A stretch of 64,000 nt of DNA from Oleiagrimonas sp963817755 (GTDB lineage: Bacteria; Pseudomonadota; Gammaproteobacteria; Xanthomonadales; Rhodanobacteraceae), in the NCBI GenBank assembly GCA_963817755.1, contig CAWFPB010000003.1, positions 1,116,001-1,180,000 of the forward strand. The letters are read 5' to 3'. This document shows, one piece after another, positions 1 to 8,835 of the stretch. How positions within the stretch are numbered: position 1 is the stretch's first letter; every line of letters starts with the position of its first letter. The notes under the pieces were generated by a model that was not told the DNA's origin, did not search any database, and worked only from the letters and a program-made list of their open reading frames with translations. The translations under genes and the position numbers were made by a program.

Positions 1-19
1 GTGGAGTGAGCACGCGCCC

Positions 20-871
20 ATGACCCCGCTGCCGCTCGCCGACGCCATCGACCGCTACGTCCACGACGGCGCCAGCGTCGCCCTGGAAGGCTTCACCCAC
101 CTGATCCCGTTCGCCGCCGGCCACGAGATCATCCGCCAGCACAAGCGCAACCTGCACCTGATCCGCATGACGCCGGACCTGATCTACGACCAGCTTATCG
201 GCATGGGCTGCGCACGCCGGCTCACCTTCTCCTGGGGCGGGAATCCGGGCGTGGGCTCGCTGCACCGCCTGCGCGACGGGGTCGAGAACCAGTGGCCGCA
301 TGCGCTGGAGATCGACGAACACAGCCATGCCGGCATGGCCGCCGCCTTCACCGCCGGCGCGGCGCGGCTGCCGTTCGGCATGCTGCGCGGCTACATCGGC
401 ACCGACCTGCCTGCGCACAACCGCAACATCCGTCGCGTCACCTGCCCGTTCACCGGCGAGGCGCTGGCGGCGGTACCCGCGCTTAATCCGGACGTGACCA
501 TCCTGCACGCGCAGCGCGCCGACCGCGCCGGCAACGTCGCCATCGAAGGCATCGTCGGTGCCGCGCGCGAGGCGGCGCTGGCGGCGAAGACGCTGCTGGT
601 CACCGTGGAGGACATCGTCGACACGCTTCCCCCGGCCATGAATGCCATCGTGCTGCCGCACTGGGTGGTGAGCGCGGTCGTGCTGTGCCGGGGCGGTGCC
701 TATCCGTCCTACGCACATGGCCACTACGCACGCGACAACGCCTTCTATCGACGCTGGGACACCATCGCCCGCGATCGCGAGCGCTTTCTCGCCTGGATGA
801 ACGAGCACGTGCTGGGTACCGCCGACCACCATGCCTTCCTCGCCTCGCTGCGCGAGGAGGCTGCGGCATGA
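20..871 (+). CDS. CoA-transferase subunit A (glutaconate/3-oxoacid CoA-transferase type)
   Basis: A 283-residue alpha subunit of a family I CoA-transferase, which with the next gene would move CoA between a carboxylic acid and an acyl-CoA donor in the cytoplasm. Visible family features are the N-terminal segment with EGFTHLIPFAAGHE (residues about 23-36), the SWGGNPGVGSLHR stretch near residue 72 and a full-length fold. Size agrees with GctA-like subunits. There is no signal peptide. Its stop overlaps the next start by four bases (ATGA), so the subunits are translationally coupled. The first nine bases of the window can be read as GTG GAG TGA, so an upstream operon gene may end just before this one. 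The acid substrate cannot be read from sequence. Context suggests the last step of an amine-degradation route. Confidence 0.85.
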   Translation: MTPLPLADAIDRYVHDGASVALEGFTHLIPFAAGHEIIRQHKRNLHLIRMTPDLIYDQLIGMGCARRLTFSWGGNPGVGSLHRLRDGVENQWPHALEIDEHSHAGMAAAFTAGAARLPFGMLRGYIGTDLPAHNRNIRRVTCPFTGEALAAVPALNPDVTILHAQRADRAGNVAIEGIVGAAREAALAAKTLLVTVEDIVDTLPPAMNAIVLPHWVVSAVVLCRGGAYPSYAHGHYARDNAFYRRWDTIARDRERFLAWMNEHVLGTADHHAFLASLREEAAA

Positions 872-1653
872 CCGACTGCACCCGCGACGAGTGGATGACG
901 GTGGCGGCGGCACGCCTGCTGAACAACGACAGCGTCTGCTTCGTCGGCATCGGCCTGCCCAGCGCAGCCTGCAACCTGGCTCGCCTCACCCACGCACCGG
1001 ACATCGTGCTGATCTACGAGTCCGGCACCATCGGCACGCGGCCGGACGTGCTGCCGCTTTCGATCGGCGACGGCGAACTGGCCGAAACCGCCACCTGCGT
1101 GGTCCCGCTGCCGGAGATCTTCAGCTTCTACCTGCAGGCCGGCCGCGTGAACGTGGGCTTTCTCGGCGCTGCGCAGATCGACCGCTTCGGCAACCTCAAC
1201 AGCACCGTGATCGGCGACTACGAGACACCTTCCACGCGACTCCCCGGCGCCGGCGGCGCGCCGGAGATCGCGCTGCATGCCCGGCAGGTATTCGTGATGC
1301 TGCGCGCCTCCCGGCGCAGCTTCGTCGAGCGGCTCGATTTCTGCAGCAGCGCCGGATACCTCGACGGTCATGGCGCGCGCGCGCGCATCGGCGCAGCCGG
1401 CGGTGGCCCGCGCGCGGTGATCACCGACTTCGGCATGCTCGCGCCGCACCACGAAAGCGAGGAGCTGCAACTGGTCGCCCTGTTCGAGGGCGTAGGCGTC
1501 GACGAGGCACGCGACGCCATCGGCTGGCCGCTCCAGGTGGCCGACGCCATCGACACCATCGCCCCGCCCAGCACGCACGAGCTGGATACCTTGCGCGCAC
1601 TCAACGCTCGTACCCGCGAGGCGCACGCGCGCCCCGTGCACATCCCACTCTGA
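868..1653 (+). CDS. CoA-transferase subunit B (catalytic)
   Basis: A 261-residue beta subunit partnering the preceding gene. In family I CoA-transferases this subunit carries the glutamate that forms the covalent glutamyl-CoA intermediate. Here the matching motif is YESGTIG with Glu51, in the right place after the GIGLPSAACNLA nucleotide-loop-like segment. The protein continues with the GFLGAAQIDRFGNLN signature shared with glutaconate CoA-transferase beta. The start at 868 is fixed by the ATGA overlap with subunit A, and no better start exists downstream. The aminotransferase starts 18 bases after its stop, behind a purine-rich AAGAAGG ribosome-binding site. Substrate specificity (glutaconate, 3-oxoadipate or another short dicarboxylate) cannot be decided. 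Confidence 0.85.
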   Translation: MTDCTRDEWMTVAAARLLNNDSVCFVGIGLPSAACNLARLTHAPDIVLIYESGTIGTRPDVLPLSIGDGELAETATCVVPLPEIFSFYLQAGRVNVGFLGAAQIDRFGNLNSTVIGDYETPSTRLPGAGGAPEIALHARQVFVMLRASRRSFVERLDFCSSAGYLDGHGARARIGAAGGGPRAVITDFGMLAPHHESEELQLVALFEGVGVDEARDAIGWPLQVADAIDTIAPPSTHELDTLRALNARTREAHARPVHIPL

Positions 1654-1671
1654 CGCAAAGAAGGTTTCGCC

Positions 1672-2991
1672 GTGAACGCCCATATCAAGACCGCTCTACC
1701 CGGACCCAAGGCCCAGGCGATGATCGCCCGCGACGCGCAGGTGATCTCGCCCTCCTACCCGCGCGACTATCCGTTCGTGATGTCGCACGGACGCGGCACC
1801 GAAGTGTGGGACGTGGATGGCAACCGTTTCCTCGATTTCATGGCCGGCATCGCCGTGTGCGCCACCGGCCACGCGCATCCGCAGGTGGTGAAGGCGGTGC
1901 AGGAGGCGGCGGAGAAGTTCCTGCACATCTCCAGCGACTACTGGCACGAACAGATGGTCGGCCTGGGCGAGCGCCTGGCCGAGATCGCCCCGATGGGCGA
2001 GCCGGCCATGAGCTTCATCTGCCAGTCCGGCACCGAGGCGGTGGAAGGCGCGCTGAAGCTGGCCCGCTACGTCACCGGGCGGCCGCGCTTCATCGGCTTC
2101 CTCGGCGGCTTCCACGGCCGCACCTTCGGCTCGCTTTCGTTCACCTCCAGCAAGTACACCCAGCAGAAGGGCTTTGCCACCACGCTGGCGGGCGTCACCC
2201 ACGTGCCCTACCCCAACCCGTACCGTCCGCTGTTCGCCGGCGACGACCAGGGCGAGGCGGCGCTGGAGTACATCCGCACGCTGTTCCAGCGCAGCGTGCC
2301 GCCGAGCGAAGTGGCAGCGATCCTGGTCGAGCCGATGCAGGGCGAAGGCGGCTACCTGACGCCGCCCGACGGCTTCCTCGCCGGACTGCGCGCGATCTGT
2401 GACGAGCACGGCATCCTGCTGATCTTCGACGAAGTCCAGTCGGGCATCGGCCGCACCGGCAGGATGTTCGCCTGCGAGCACTGGGGCGTGCAGCCGGACA
2501 TCCTGACCTCGGCCAAGGGCCTGGGCTCGGGCCTGCCGATCGGCGCGGTGATCGCGAAGAAGTCGATCATGTCGCAATGGCAGCGCGGCGCCCACGGCAA
2601 CACCTACGGCGGCAACCCGATCACCTGCGCGGCGGCCAACGCCACCATCGACCTGGTGCGCGGCGGCCTGGTCGACAACGCCGCCCGCGTCGGCGCGCAC
2701 TTCATGGATCGCCTGCGCGAACTGCAGCGCGACTATCCGTGCATCGGCGAAGTACGCGGCAAGGGCCTGTGGATCGGCATGGAGCTGGTCGAGAACGACG
2801 CCAGGAAGACCCCGGCCACCAAGCTTTGCGACACGGTGATCACCCGCGCCTTCCACAACGGCCTCCTGCTGCTCTCGTGCGGCACCAGCACGGTGCGTTT
2901 CATGCCGCCGCTGACCGTCACCACCGAAGAAGTGGACGAGGCCGTGGCGCTGCTGCGCACCAGCCTCGACCAGGCCCTCGCCGCGCTTTGA
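1672..2991 (+). CDS. class III PLP aminotransferase (GABA/omega-amino acid type)
   Basis: A 439-residue fold-type I, class III aminotransferase. Such enzymes move the amino group of an omega-amino acid (4-aminobutyrate, beta-alanine, 5-aminovalerate, acetylornithine) to 2-oxoglutarate or pyruvate. The pyridoxal-phosphate site is intact: Asp253 in FDEVQSG binds the ring nitrogen and Lys282 in SAKGLGSG would form the Schiff base. The phosphate-cup QSGTEAVEGALKLAR is near residue 120 and TYGGNP follows the lysine. Translation starts at GTG with AAGAAGG upstream. No ATG precedes it in frame without crossing the CoA-transferase gene. Its place between the CoA-transferase and the demethylation genes suggests it deaminates the fully demethylated product to a semialdehyde or oxoacid. 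That is inference. Confidence 0.88.
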   Translation: MNAHIKTALPGPKAQAMIARDAQVISPSYPRDYPFVMSHGRGTEVWDVDGNRFLDFMAGIAVCATGHAHPQVVKAVQEAAEKFLHISSDYWHEQMVGLGERLAEIAPMGEPAMSFICQSGTEAVEGALKLARYVTGRPRFIGFLGGFHGRTFGSLSFTSSKYTQQKGFATTLAGVTHVPYPNPYRPLFAGDDQGEAALEYIRTLFQRSVPPSEVAAILVEPMQGEGGYLTPPDGFLAGLRAICDEHGILLIFDEVQSGIGRTGRMFACEHWGVQPDILTSAKGLGSGLPIGAVIAKKSIMSQWQRGAHGNTYGGNPITCAAANATIDLVRGGLVDNAARVGAHFMDRLRELQRDYPCIGEVRGKGLWIGMELVENDARKTPATKLCDTVITRAFHNGLLLLSCGTSTVRFMPPLTVTTEEVDEAVALLRTSLDQALAAL

Positions 2992-3008
2992 GCACCAGGA
3001 GACTGCCG

Positions 3009-5051
3009 ATGAACCGCCGCCCCATGCCGACACTCGCCCTGCTGGCGCTGCTGGCGCTGCCGCTGTTCGCACATGCCGCCGGGAAGACGCCGTTCACCCC
3101 CGCCGACATCAGCCGCCTGGCCGCACTCAGCGACCCGGCGCTGTCTCCGGACGGGCACTGGCTGGTCTACACCGTCACCACCGACAACGCCAGGCGCGAT
3201 CAGCCGCAGTCGGACCTGTGGCGGGTGAGCTTCGATGGCCGCGAGCGCACGCAGCTCACGCACACGCCCGATGCCGACGAGTCGCAGGCGGAATGGTCGG
3301 GCGACGGCACCTTCATCGCCTTCCTCTCCGACCGCAAGCACGAGGACGGCAAGAGCGACGACCAGGAGGGCAGCTCGCAGGTCTGGATGATGCCCGCCGA
3401 CGGCGGCGAGGCACGCCAGCTCACCCACTTCCCCGCCGGCGTGCAGGAATTCGCGCTGTCGCCGGACGGCAAGCGGCTGGCGGTCATCGCCTTCGACCCG
3501 GAGCGCCCACCCGGCGCGAAGAAGCCGAACAACCCGCCGCCGGTCGTCACCGACCGATTCCAGTTCAAGGACGACGACGCCGGCTGGCTGGGCGCGCGCC
3601 ACAAGCATCTGTACCTGTTCGATATCGCCAGCGGCAAGGCCGTCCTGCTCACCCCCGGCAAGCACGACGAGCAGGAACCGTCCTGGTCGCCGGACGGGCG
3701 CCAGATCGCCTACGTCACCCGGCGCGGCGCGGACCCGGATCGAACGCTCGACTACAACATCTACCTGATCGACGCGCACGCCGGCGCCAAGGAGCGCCGG
3801 CTCACCAGCTTCCCCGGTTCCGACCTCGATCCCTACTGGGCATCGCGTCCGGCCTGGTCGCCGGACGGCAAGCGCATCGCCTACCTCCAGGGCGGCGCAC
3901 CGAAGTGGATGTACTACGCACCCTGGCAGCTGGCGGTGATCGACGTGGCCACCGGCAAGTCCAGCATCCCGGCACCGATCGACCGTTGCTTCACCCACCC
4001 GACCTGGGCGCCGGACGGACGCAGCGTGTACGCACTGATCGAGCGGGCCGAGGTCACCCACCTGGCACGCATCGACGTGCGCAGCGGCAAGGTCACCGAC
4101 CTGACCCACGGCAACCGCTTCGACGTGGACCTGTCGGTGTCGCGCAACGGCCGCGTCGCCGTGCTCGGCGGAGACGACCTGCACCCCTACTACATCAGCG
4201 CGCTCGACCACGACCACCTGCGCCTGCTGGCCGACCACAACGAATGGCTGGCCGGCAAACAGCTGGCGACCACCGAGACCCTGCATTTCACCGGTGCCGA
4301 CGGCACCCCGCTCGATGCGCTGCTGGTGAAGCCGATCGGTTATGTGAAGGGTCGCCGCTACCCGACCATCCTGCGCGTGCATGGCGGACCGGTATACCAG
4401 TTCAGCCATGAATTCATGGAGGACTGGCAGGTCTACGCCGCCAACGGTTTCGCGGTGCTGGCGGTGAACCCGCGCGGCAGCTCCGGACGAGGCTTCGACT
4501 TCGCCCGGGCCATCTACGCCGACTGGGGCGACAAGGACACCCGCGACCTGCTGGCCGGCGTGGACTACGCGGTCAAGCTCGGCGTCGCCGATCCCGAGCG
4601 CCTGGGCATCGGAGGCTGGAGCTACGGCGCCATCCTCACCGACAACGTCATCGCGCGCAGCACCCGCTTCAAGGCAGCCGTCAGCGGCGCCGGCAGCGGC
4701 GACAACTACAGCATGTACGGCGTGGACGAATATGCGCTCCTGTACGAGATCGAGCTGGGCACCCCGTGGAACCACCGCGCCGCCTGGGACCGCGTGAGCT
4801 ATCCGTTCCTGCACGCCGACCGGATCCGGACACCGACCCTGTTCCAGTGCAGCGAGAATGATTTCAACGTGCCCTGCGTCGGTTCCGAGCAGATGTACCA
4901 GGCGCTGCGCTCTCTGCGCGTGCCCACCCAACTGGTGGTGTATCCCGGCCAGCATCACGAGATCAGCGTGCCCAGCTACCTGGTCGACCGCATGCAGCGC
5001 GACCTGGCCTGGTACTCGCGCTTCCTCAAGGACGGAGGCGCGCGCAAGTGA
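3009..5051 (+). CDS. secreted S9 family prolyl oligopeptidase-like peptidase
   Basis: A 680-residue serine peptidase with a signal peptide (about residues 1-23, ending AHA-A), so probably periplasmic. The N-terminal half is a WD40-like/beta-propeller domain with repeated SPDG and APDG blocks, as in acylaminoacyl-peptidases and dipeptidyl-peptidases. The C-terminal alpha/beta hydrolase domain has Ser538 in GGWSYGA, Asp618 in ENDFNVP and His649/His650 in GQHHE, a complete catalytic triad. The start at ATG 3009 follows an AGGAG element, 17 bases after the aminotransferase stop. Within this operon it probably releases the catabolic substrate from a peptide or blocked amino acid. The cleaved bond cannot be predicted. 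The 82-base gap after it is the largest in the operon. Confidence 0.9.
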   Translation: MNRRPMPTLALLALLALPLFAHAAGKTPFTPADISRLAALSDPALSPDGHWLVYTVTTDNARRDQPQSDLWRVSFDGRERTQLTHTPDADESQAEWSGDGTFIAFLSDRKHEDGKSDDQEGSSQVWMMPADGGEARQLTHFPAGVQEFALSPDGKRLAVIAFDPERPPGAKKPNNPPPVVTDRFQFKDDDAGWLGARHKHLYLFDIASGKAVLLTPGKHDEQEPSWSPDGRQIAYVTRRGADPDRTLDYNIYLIDAHAGAKERRLTSFPGSDLDPYWASRPAWSPDGKRIAYLQGGAPKWMYYAPWQLAVIDVATGKSSIPAPIDRCFTHPTWAPDGRSVYALIERAEVTHLARIDVRSGKVTDLTHGNRFDVDLSVSRNGRVAVLGGDDLHPYYISALDHDHLRLLADHNEWLAGKQLATTETLHFTGADGTPLDALLVKPIGYVKGRRYPTILRVHGGPVYQFSHEFMEDWQVYAANGFAVLAVNPRGSSGRGFDFARAIYADWGDKDTRDLLAGVDYAVKLGVADPERLGIGGWSYGAILTDNVIARSTRFKAAVSGAGSGDNYSMYGVDEYALLYEIELGTPWNHRAAWDRVSYPFLHADRIRTPTLFQCSENDFNVPCVGSEQMYQALRSLRVPTQLVVYPGQHHEISVPSYLVDRMQRDLAWYSRFLKDGGARK

Positions 5052-5133
5052 GTGCCGCGCGCAGTCGCCTCGGAAGGTGGATACTCGAAACGGCAGGTAC
5101 CGCCCGCCACCCCCTTCCCTGCGGGAACCGCCG

Positions 5134-6213
5134 ATGCGCGCCGACCCCACGATGACCGCCAGCCTCAGCCACGCCACCGCCCTGCCTGCGCGCTACTACC
5201 GGGGCGAGGCGACGCTGACGATGGAGAACCGGGCCGTGTTTGCGCACAGCTGGCAGCTGGTGGCGCACCAGGACCAGCTGGCCGAGCCGGGTGACCACGT
5301 CGTCGATGACGTGGGCGGCGTACCGGTCATCGTGGTGCGCGGCCAGGACGGCGTGCTACGCGCCTTCCCCAACGTCTGCCGCCACCGCGCCGGACCGCTG
5401 GCGCTGTGCAACGGCAAGGGCGCGCGCGCCCTGCACTGCAAGTACCACGGCTGGACCTACACGCTGGAAGGCCGGCTGCGCAGCGCGCCGGAAATGGGCG
5501 ATGCCGCCGACTTCGACATCGCCTCGATCCGCCTGCCGCCGCTGCGCGTGCAGGAGTGGCAGGGGCTGGTGTTCGTGGCGCTGTCCGCTGAGGTGGACGA
5601 CCTCGATCAGGTCTATGGCGGCATCGCCGATCGCATCGCGCCGATCGACGTATCCGCCATGCGCTTCCTGCGCCGCGACAGCTACGACATCGCCTGCAAC
5701 TGGAAGGTGTACGTGGACAACTTCCTGGAGGGCTACCACCTGCCGCACGTGCATCCGGGGCTGTCCAGGCTGCTCGACTACCGCATCTACGACACCGAGC
5801 TGTTCCCCTGGTATTCGCTGCAATCCTCGCCGCTGCGCAACAGCAGCACCATTTACGGCGATGGCGAGGCGTTCTACTACTTCGTCTATCCCAATGTGAT
5901 GCTCAACATCATGCCCGGGCGCATGCAGACCAACCGCGTCCTGCCGCTGGGGCCGGACCGCTGCAGGGTGGAGTTCGACTATTACTACGCACAGGACGAG
6001 GCCGCGCACGCGCGCATCGCCGCCGACCAGTCCTTCAGCGACGAGGTGCAGGCCGAGGACATCGCCATCTGCGAGGCGGTGCAGAAGGGCCTGGCCTCGG
6101 GCACCTACGACGCCGGCCGCCTGTGCCCCAGGCGCGAGAGCGGCGTCTGGCACTTCCACAACCTGCTGCGCGCCGCCTATGCCCGCGCCGCCGACACCGG
6201 AGACGCCGCATGA
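5134..6213 (+). CDS. Rieske non-heme iron oxygenase, alpha subunit (GbcA/stachydrine-demethylase-like)
   Basis: A 359-residue ring-hydroxylating-type oxygenase large subunit. The Rieske 2Fe-2S site is complete: Cys82-x-His84, 17 residues, then Cys102-x2-His105 (CKYHGW). The catalytic mononuclear iron site matches E-x-Y-H-x4-H with Glu199, His202 and His207 in the segment beginning NWKVYVDNF. Length, and the lack of a beta subunit next to it, fit the group that removes N-methyl groups from betaines (glycine betaine GbcA, stachydrine Stc2, carnitine CntA) better than true aromatic dioxygenases. ATG 5134 was chosen; ATG 5152 is an alternative. No dedicated ferredoxin reductase (GbcB/CntB type) lies in the window, so electrons must come from elsewhere. 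The stop overlaps the next start (ATGA). Confidence 0.88.
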   Translation: MRADPTMTASLSHATALPARYYRGEATLTMENRAVFAHSWQLVAHQDQLAEPGDHVVDDVGGVPVIVVRGQDGVLRAFPNVCRHRAGPLALCNGKGARALHCKYHGWTYTLEGRLRSAPEMGDAADFDIASIRLPPLRVQEWQGLVFVALSAEVDDLDQVYGGIADRIAPIDVSAMRFLRRDSYDIACNWKVYVDNFLEGYHLPHVHPGLSRLLDYRIYDTELFPWYSLQSSPLRNSSTIYGDGEAFYYFVYPNVMLNIMPGRMQTNRVLPLGPDRCRVEFDYYYAQDEAAHARIAADQSFSDEVQAEDIAICEAVQKGLASGTYDAGRLCPRRESGVWHFHNLLRAAYARAADTGDAA

Positions 6214-7505
6214 AGCCCACGCTGCCTATCCTGTTCGCCTCGCTCGCCCTGGCCTGCGCGCCGCTGGCCGCGCACGCCGCCACGCGCACCGTGGTGCATG
6301 CCGGCCACCTGCTCGACGTGATCAGCGGCAAGATGCTCGCCGACCAGGCGGTGACCATCGAGGACGGCCGCTTCGTCAGCGTGCAGCCGTGGTCGGCGGC
6401 GATCGGCGCGCGCACGCATGCCATCGACTGGACCGCCTACACGGTGGTGCCGGGGTTGATGGACATGCACACGCACATTTCCGAAGAAGCGGAAACCGCC
6501 GATGCCGCCGCGCCGCTGCACACCACTCCGGCGCGGCAGGCCTTCATCGGCGCGATGAACGCGCGCAAGACCCTGCAGGCGGGCTTCACCACCGTGCGCG
6601 ACGTCGGCGTGTACCGCGGCTTCGCCGACATCGAGCTGCGCAACGCGATCAACGACGGCCTGGTCCCCGGCCCGCGCATGTTCGTCGCCGGGGCCTACAT
6701 CACCATCCCCGGCGGCGGCGGCGAGATCACCGACGTGCCGCCCGGCACAGTGGTGCCGATGGCGTTCCGCCGCGGCGAGTCCAGGGGCGTGGCGCAGGTG
6801 CGCAGGAACGTGAACATGATCCTCGACCACGGCGCCGACCTGATCAAGGTGATCGCCACCGGCGCCGTGCTCACTGCCGGCACCGAGCCGGGCAAGCCCG
6901 AGTACAGCGAGGCGGAAATCCACGCCGCGGTGGTCGCGGCGGCCCGGCGCGGCAAGTTCGTCGCCGCCCACGCGCACGGCGCCGAGGGCATCAAGCGCGC
7001 CATCCGCGCCGGCGTGCGCTCGATCGAGCACGGCTCGCTGATCGACGACGAGGGCATCGCGCTGATGGTCAAGCACGGCTCCTGGCTGGTCGCCGACATC
7101 TATGACGGCGACTACATCGAGCAGATCGGCCGCCGCGACGGCTGGGCGCCGGCGATCCTGCGCAAGAACGAGCAGACCACCGAGGCGCAGCGCGAAGGCT
7201 TCCGCAAGGCGGTCAGGGCAGGCGTGCACCTGGCCTTCGGCACCGACGCGGGCGTGTATCCGCACGGCCAGAACGCGCGCCAGTTCGCCTACATGGTGCG
7301 CTATGGCATGACCCCTTTGCAGGCGATCCGCTCAGCCACCATCGACGCCGCGCGCCTGCTCGGCAAGCAGAAGGATCTGGGCTCGATCAGCCCCGGCAAG
7401 GCCGCCGACCTGGTCGCCGTGGCCTGCGACCCGATCCGGCACATCGACTGCCTGCGCCAGGTGCGCGGCGTCATCAAGGCCGGACATCCGGTCGCCATGA
7501 ACTGA
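6210..7505 (+). CDS. secreted amidohydrolase family protein (prolidase/imidazolonepropionase-like)
   Basis: A 431-residue metal-dependent hydrolase of the amidohydrolase superfamily with a signal peptide (about 1-23, ...AAHA-AT), so exported. Metal-binding features are His87-x-His89 in MDMHTHIS, a lysine in LIKVIATG that may be the carboxylated bridging residue, histidines in AAHAHG and SIEHGS, and the late aspartate in GTDAGVYPHG. The whole sequence resembles Xaa-Pro dipeptidase/prolidase-like members that hydrolyse N-blocked or C-terminal amino-acid amides. The start is set by a four-base overlap with the Rieske gene. With the S9 peptidase it would make two exported hydrolases in one operon, consistent with processing a peptide-like or acylated substrate before uptake. 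Confidence 0.87.
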   Translation: MKPTLPILFASLALACAPLAAHAATRTVVHAGHLLDVISGKMLADQAVTIEDGRFVSVQPWSAAIGARTHAIDWTAYTVVPGLMDMHTHISEEAETADAAAPLHTTPARQAFIGAMNARKTLQAGFTTVRDVGVYRGFADIELRNAINDGLVPGPRMFVAGAYITIPGGGGEITDVPPGTVVPMAFRRGESRGVAQVRRNVNMILDHGADLIKVIATGAVLTAGTEPGKPEYSEAEIHAAVVAAARRGKFVAAHAHGAEGIKRAIRAGVRSIEHGSLIDDEGIALMVKHGSWLVADIYDGDYIEQIGRRDGWAPAILRKNEQTTEAQREGFRKAVRAGVHLAFGTDAGVYPHGQNARQFAYMVRYGMTPLQAIRSATIDAARLLGKQKDLGSISPGKAADLVAVACDPIRHIDCLRQVRGVIKAGHPVAMN

Positions 7506-7524
7506 TCCCGCACACGAGAAAACG

Positions 7525-8835
7525 ATGAACCAAGGCAAGAAGATCGGCTTCTGGACCTGCACCGCACTGGTGGTGGGCAACGTCATCGGCATGGGCATCT
7601 TCCTGCTGCCCGCCTCGCTGGCACCGTACGGCTTCAACTCGCTGATCGGCTGGACCGTCACCCTGCTCGGCTGCCTGGCGCTGGCGCGGGTGTTCGCGCA
7701 CCTGGCGCAGACGCTGCCCGGCGCCGACGGTCCCTACGGCTACATCCGCCAGACGCTGGGCGACCTGCCCGCGTACATGGCGCTGTGGGCCTACTGGGTG
7801 TCGCTGTGGCTGACCAACGCGGCGCTGGCCACCGGCGCGGTCGGGTACATCACCGTGGTCGTACCGGGACTGTCGCACATGCAGCCGACGCTGTTCGCAC
7901 TGCTTCTGCTGTGGTCATTCGTCACCGTCAACCTGTTCGGCGTGCGCTCCGGCGGGGGCGTGCAGATCGTCACCACCGTGCTCAAGCTTCTGCCGATGGT
8001 GGCGATCGCCGCGCTCGGCGCATGGATGCTGTTCACCGCACCGGCCAGCTACGTGGCGCACCCGCCGCCGACCCCGGTGACGCTGTCCGGGGTGATGGCG
8101 GCCTCCACCATCGCGCTGTTCGCCATGCTCGGCATCGAGTCGGCCAGCGTGCCCGCCGCGCGGGTGGAGAACCCGGGCCGCACGATTCCCCGCGCAACCA
8201 TGACCGGCACCGTGCTCACCGCGGTGATCTACATCATCGTCTCCACCGTGCCGATGCTGCTGATTCCGCAGCCGCAACTGGCCAGCGCCAGCGCACCCTT
8301 CGCGCTGCTGATGGAGCGCTTCGGGGGTAGCGGAAGCGGCCGCTGGTTGTCGCTGTTCGTGGTGGTCAGCGGGCTGGGCGCACTCAACGGCTGGACCCTG
8401 CTGGTCGGCGAGCTGACCCGCACCATGGCGGTGAACGGGGTGCTGCCCGGCCCATTCCGCAGGAACAACCGCTTCGGTGCGCCAGCGATCGCACTGGTCG
8501 TCACCGGCGCCATGGCCTCGGTGATGATCTGGATGAGCTACAGCAAGTCCCTGGTGTCGGCGTTCACCTTCATCACGCGCGTGGTGACGGCGGCCAACCT
8601 GCCCCTGTACCTGTGCTGCTCGCTGGCCCTGGTGGTCTTGTGGAAGCGCGGCTTGGTCGGGCGCGGCGTGCTGCCGATGGCGATCGCCGGCATGGCCTAC
8701 TCGGTGTTCGCCTTCATCGGCAGCGGGCACGAACCGTTCTGGATGGCGATGGGACTGATTGCGGCGGGCCTGCCGCTGTACGCGATCATGCACCTGCGCC
8801 GGAAACGCGCGGCCGCCGGAGCCGCCACGCCATGA
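7525..8835 (+). CDS. APC superfamily amino-acid permease
   Basis: A 436-residue integral membrane transporter of the amino acid-polyamine-organocation superfamily, with about 12 hydrophobic segments. The first helix carries the unwound substrate-binding motif GNVIGMGIFLLP, typical of this family. Residues around 200-215 (GIESASVPAARVENPGRTIPRA) match the conserved loop of basic-amino-acid and polyamine APC members. It starts 19 bases after the amidohydrolase stop, and its own stop overlaps the start of the flavoprotein gene (ATGA). It is the only transporter in the operon and therefore the likely importer of the catabolic substrate or of the product of the two secreted hydrolases. Confidence 0.9.
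   Translation: MNQGKKIGFWTCTALVVGNVIGMGIFLLPASLAPYGFNSLIGWTVTLLGCLALARVFAHLAQTLPGADGPYGYIRQTLGDLPAYMALWAYWVSLWLTNAALATGAVGYITVVVPGLSHMQPTLFALLLLWSFVTVNLFGVRSGGGVQIVTTVLKLLPMVAIAALGAWMLFTAPASYVAHPPPTPVTLSGVMAASTIALFAMLGIESASVPAARVENPGRTIPRATMTGTVLTAVIYIIVSTVPMLLIPQPQLASASAPFALLMERFGGSGSGRWLSLFVVVSGLGALNGWTLLVGELTRTMAVNGVLPGPFRRNNRFGAPAIALVVTGAMASVMIWMSYSKSLVSAFTFITRVVTAANLPLYLCCSLALVVLWKRGLVGRGVLPMAIAGMAYSVFAFIGSGHEPFWMAMGLIAAGLPLYAIMHLRRKRAAAGAATP

Noticed and set aside
2733..5177. Minus-strand open frame of about 814 codons across the S9 peptidase gene
   Set aside because: The opposite strand encodes a complete S9 peptidase with catalytic triad. The antisense product has Val/Gly/Arg-rich composition typical of shadow frames.
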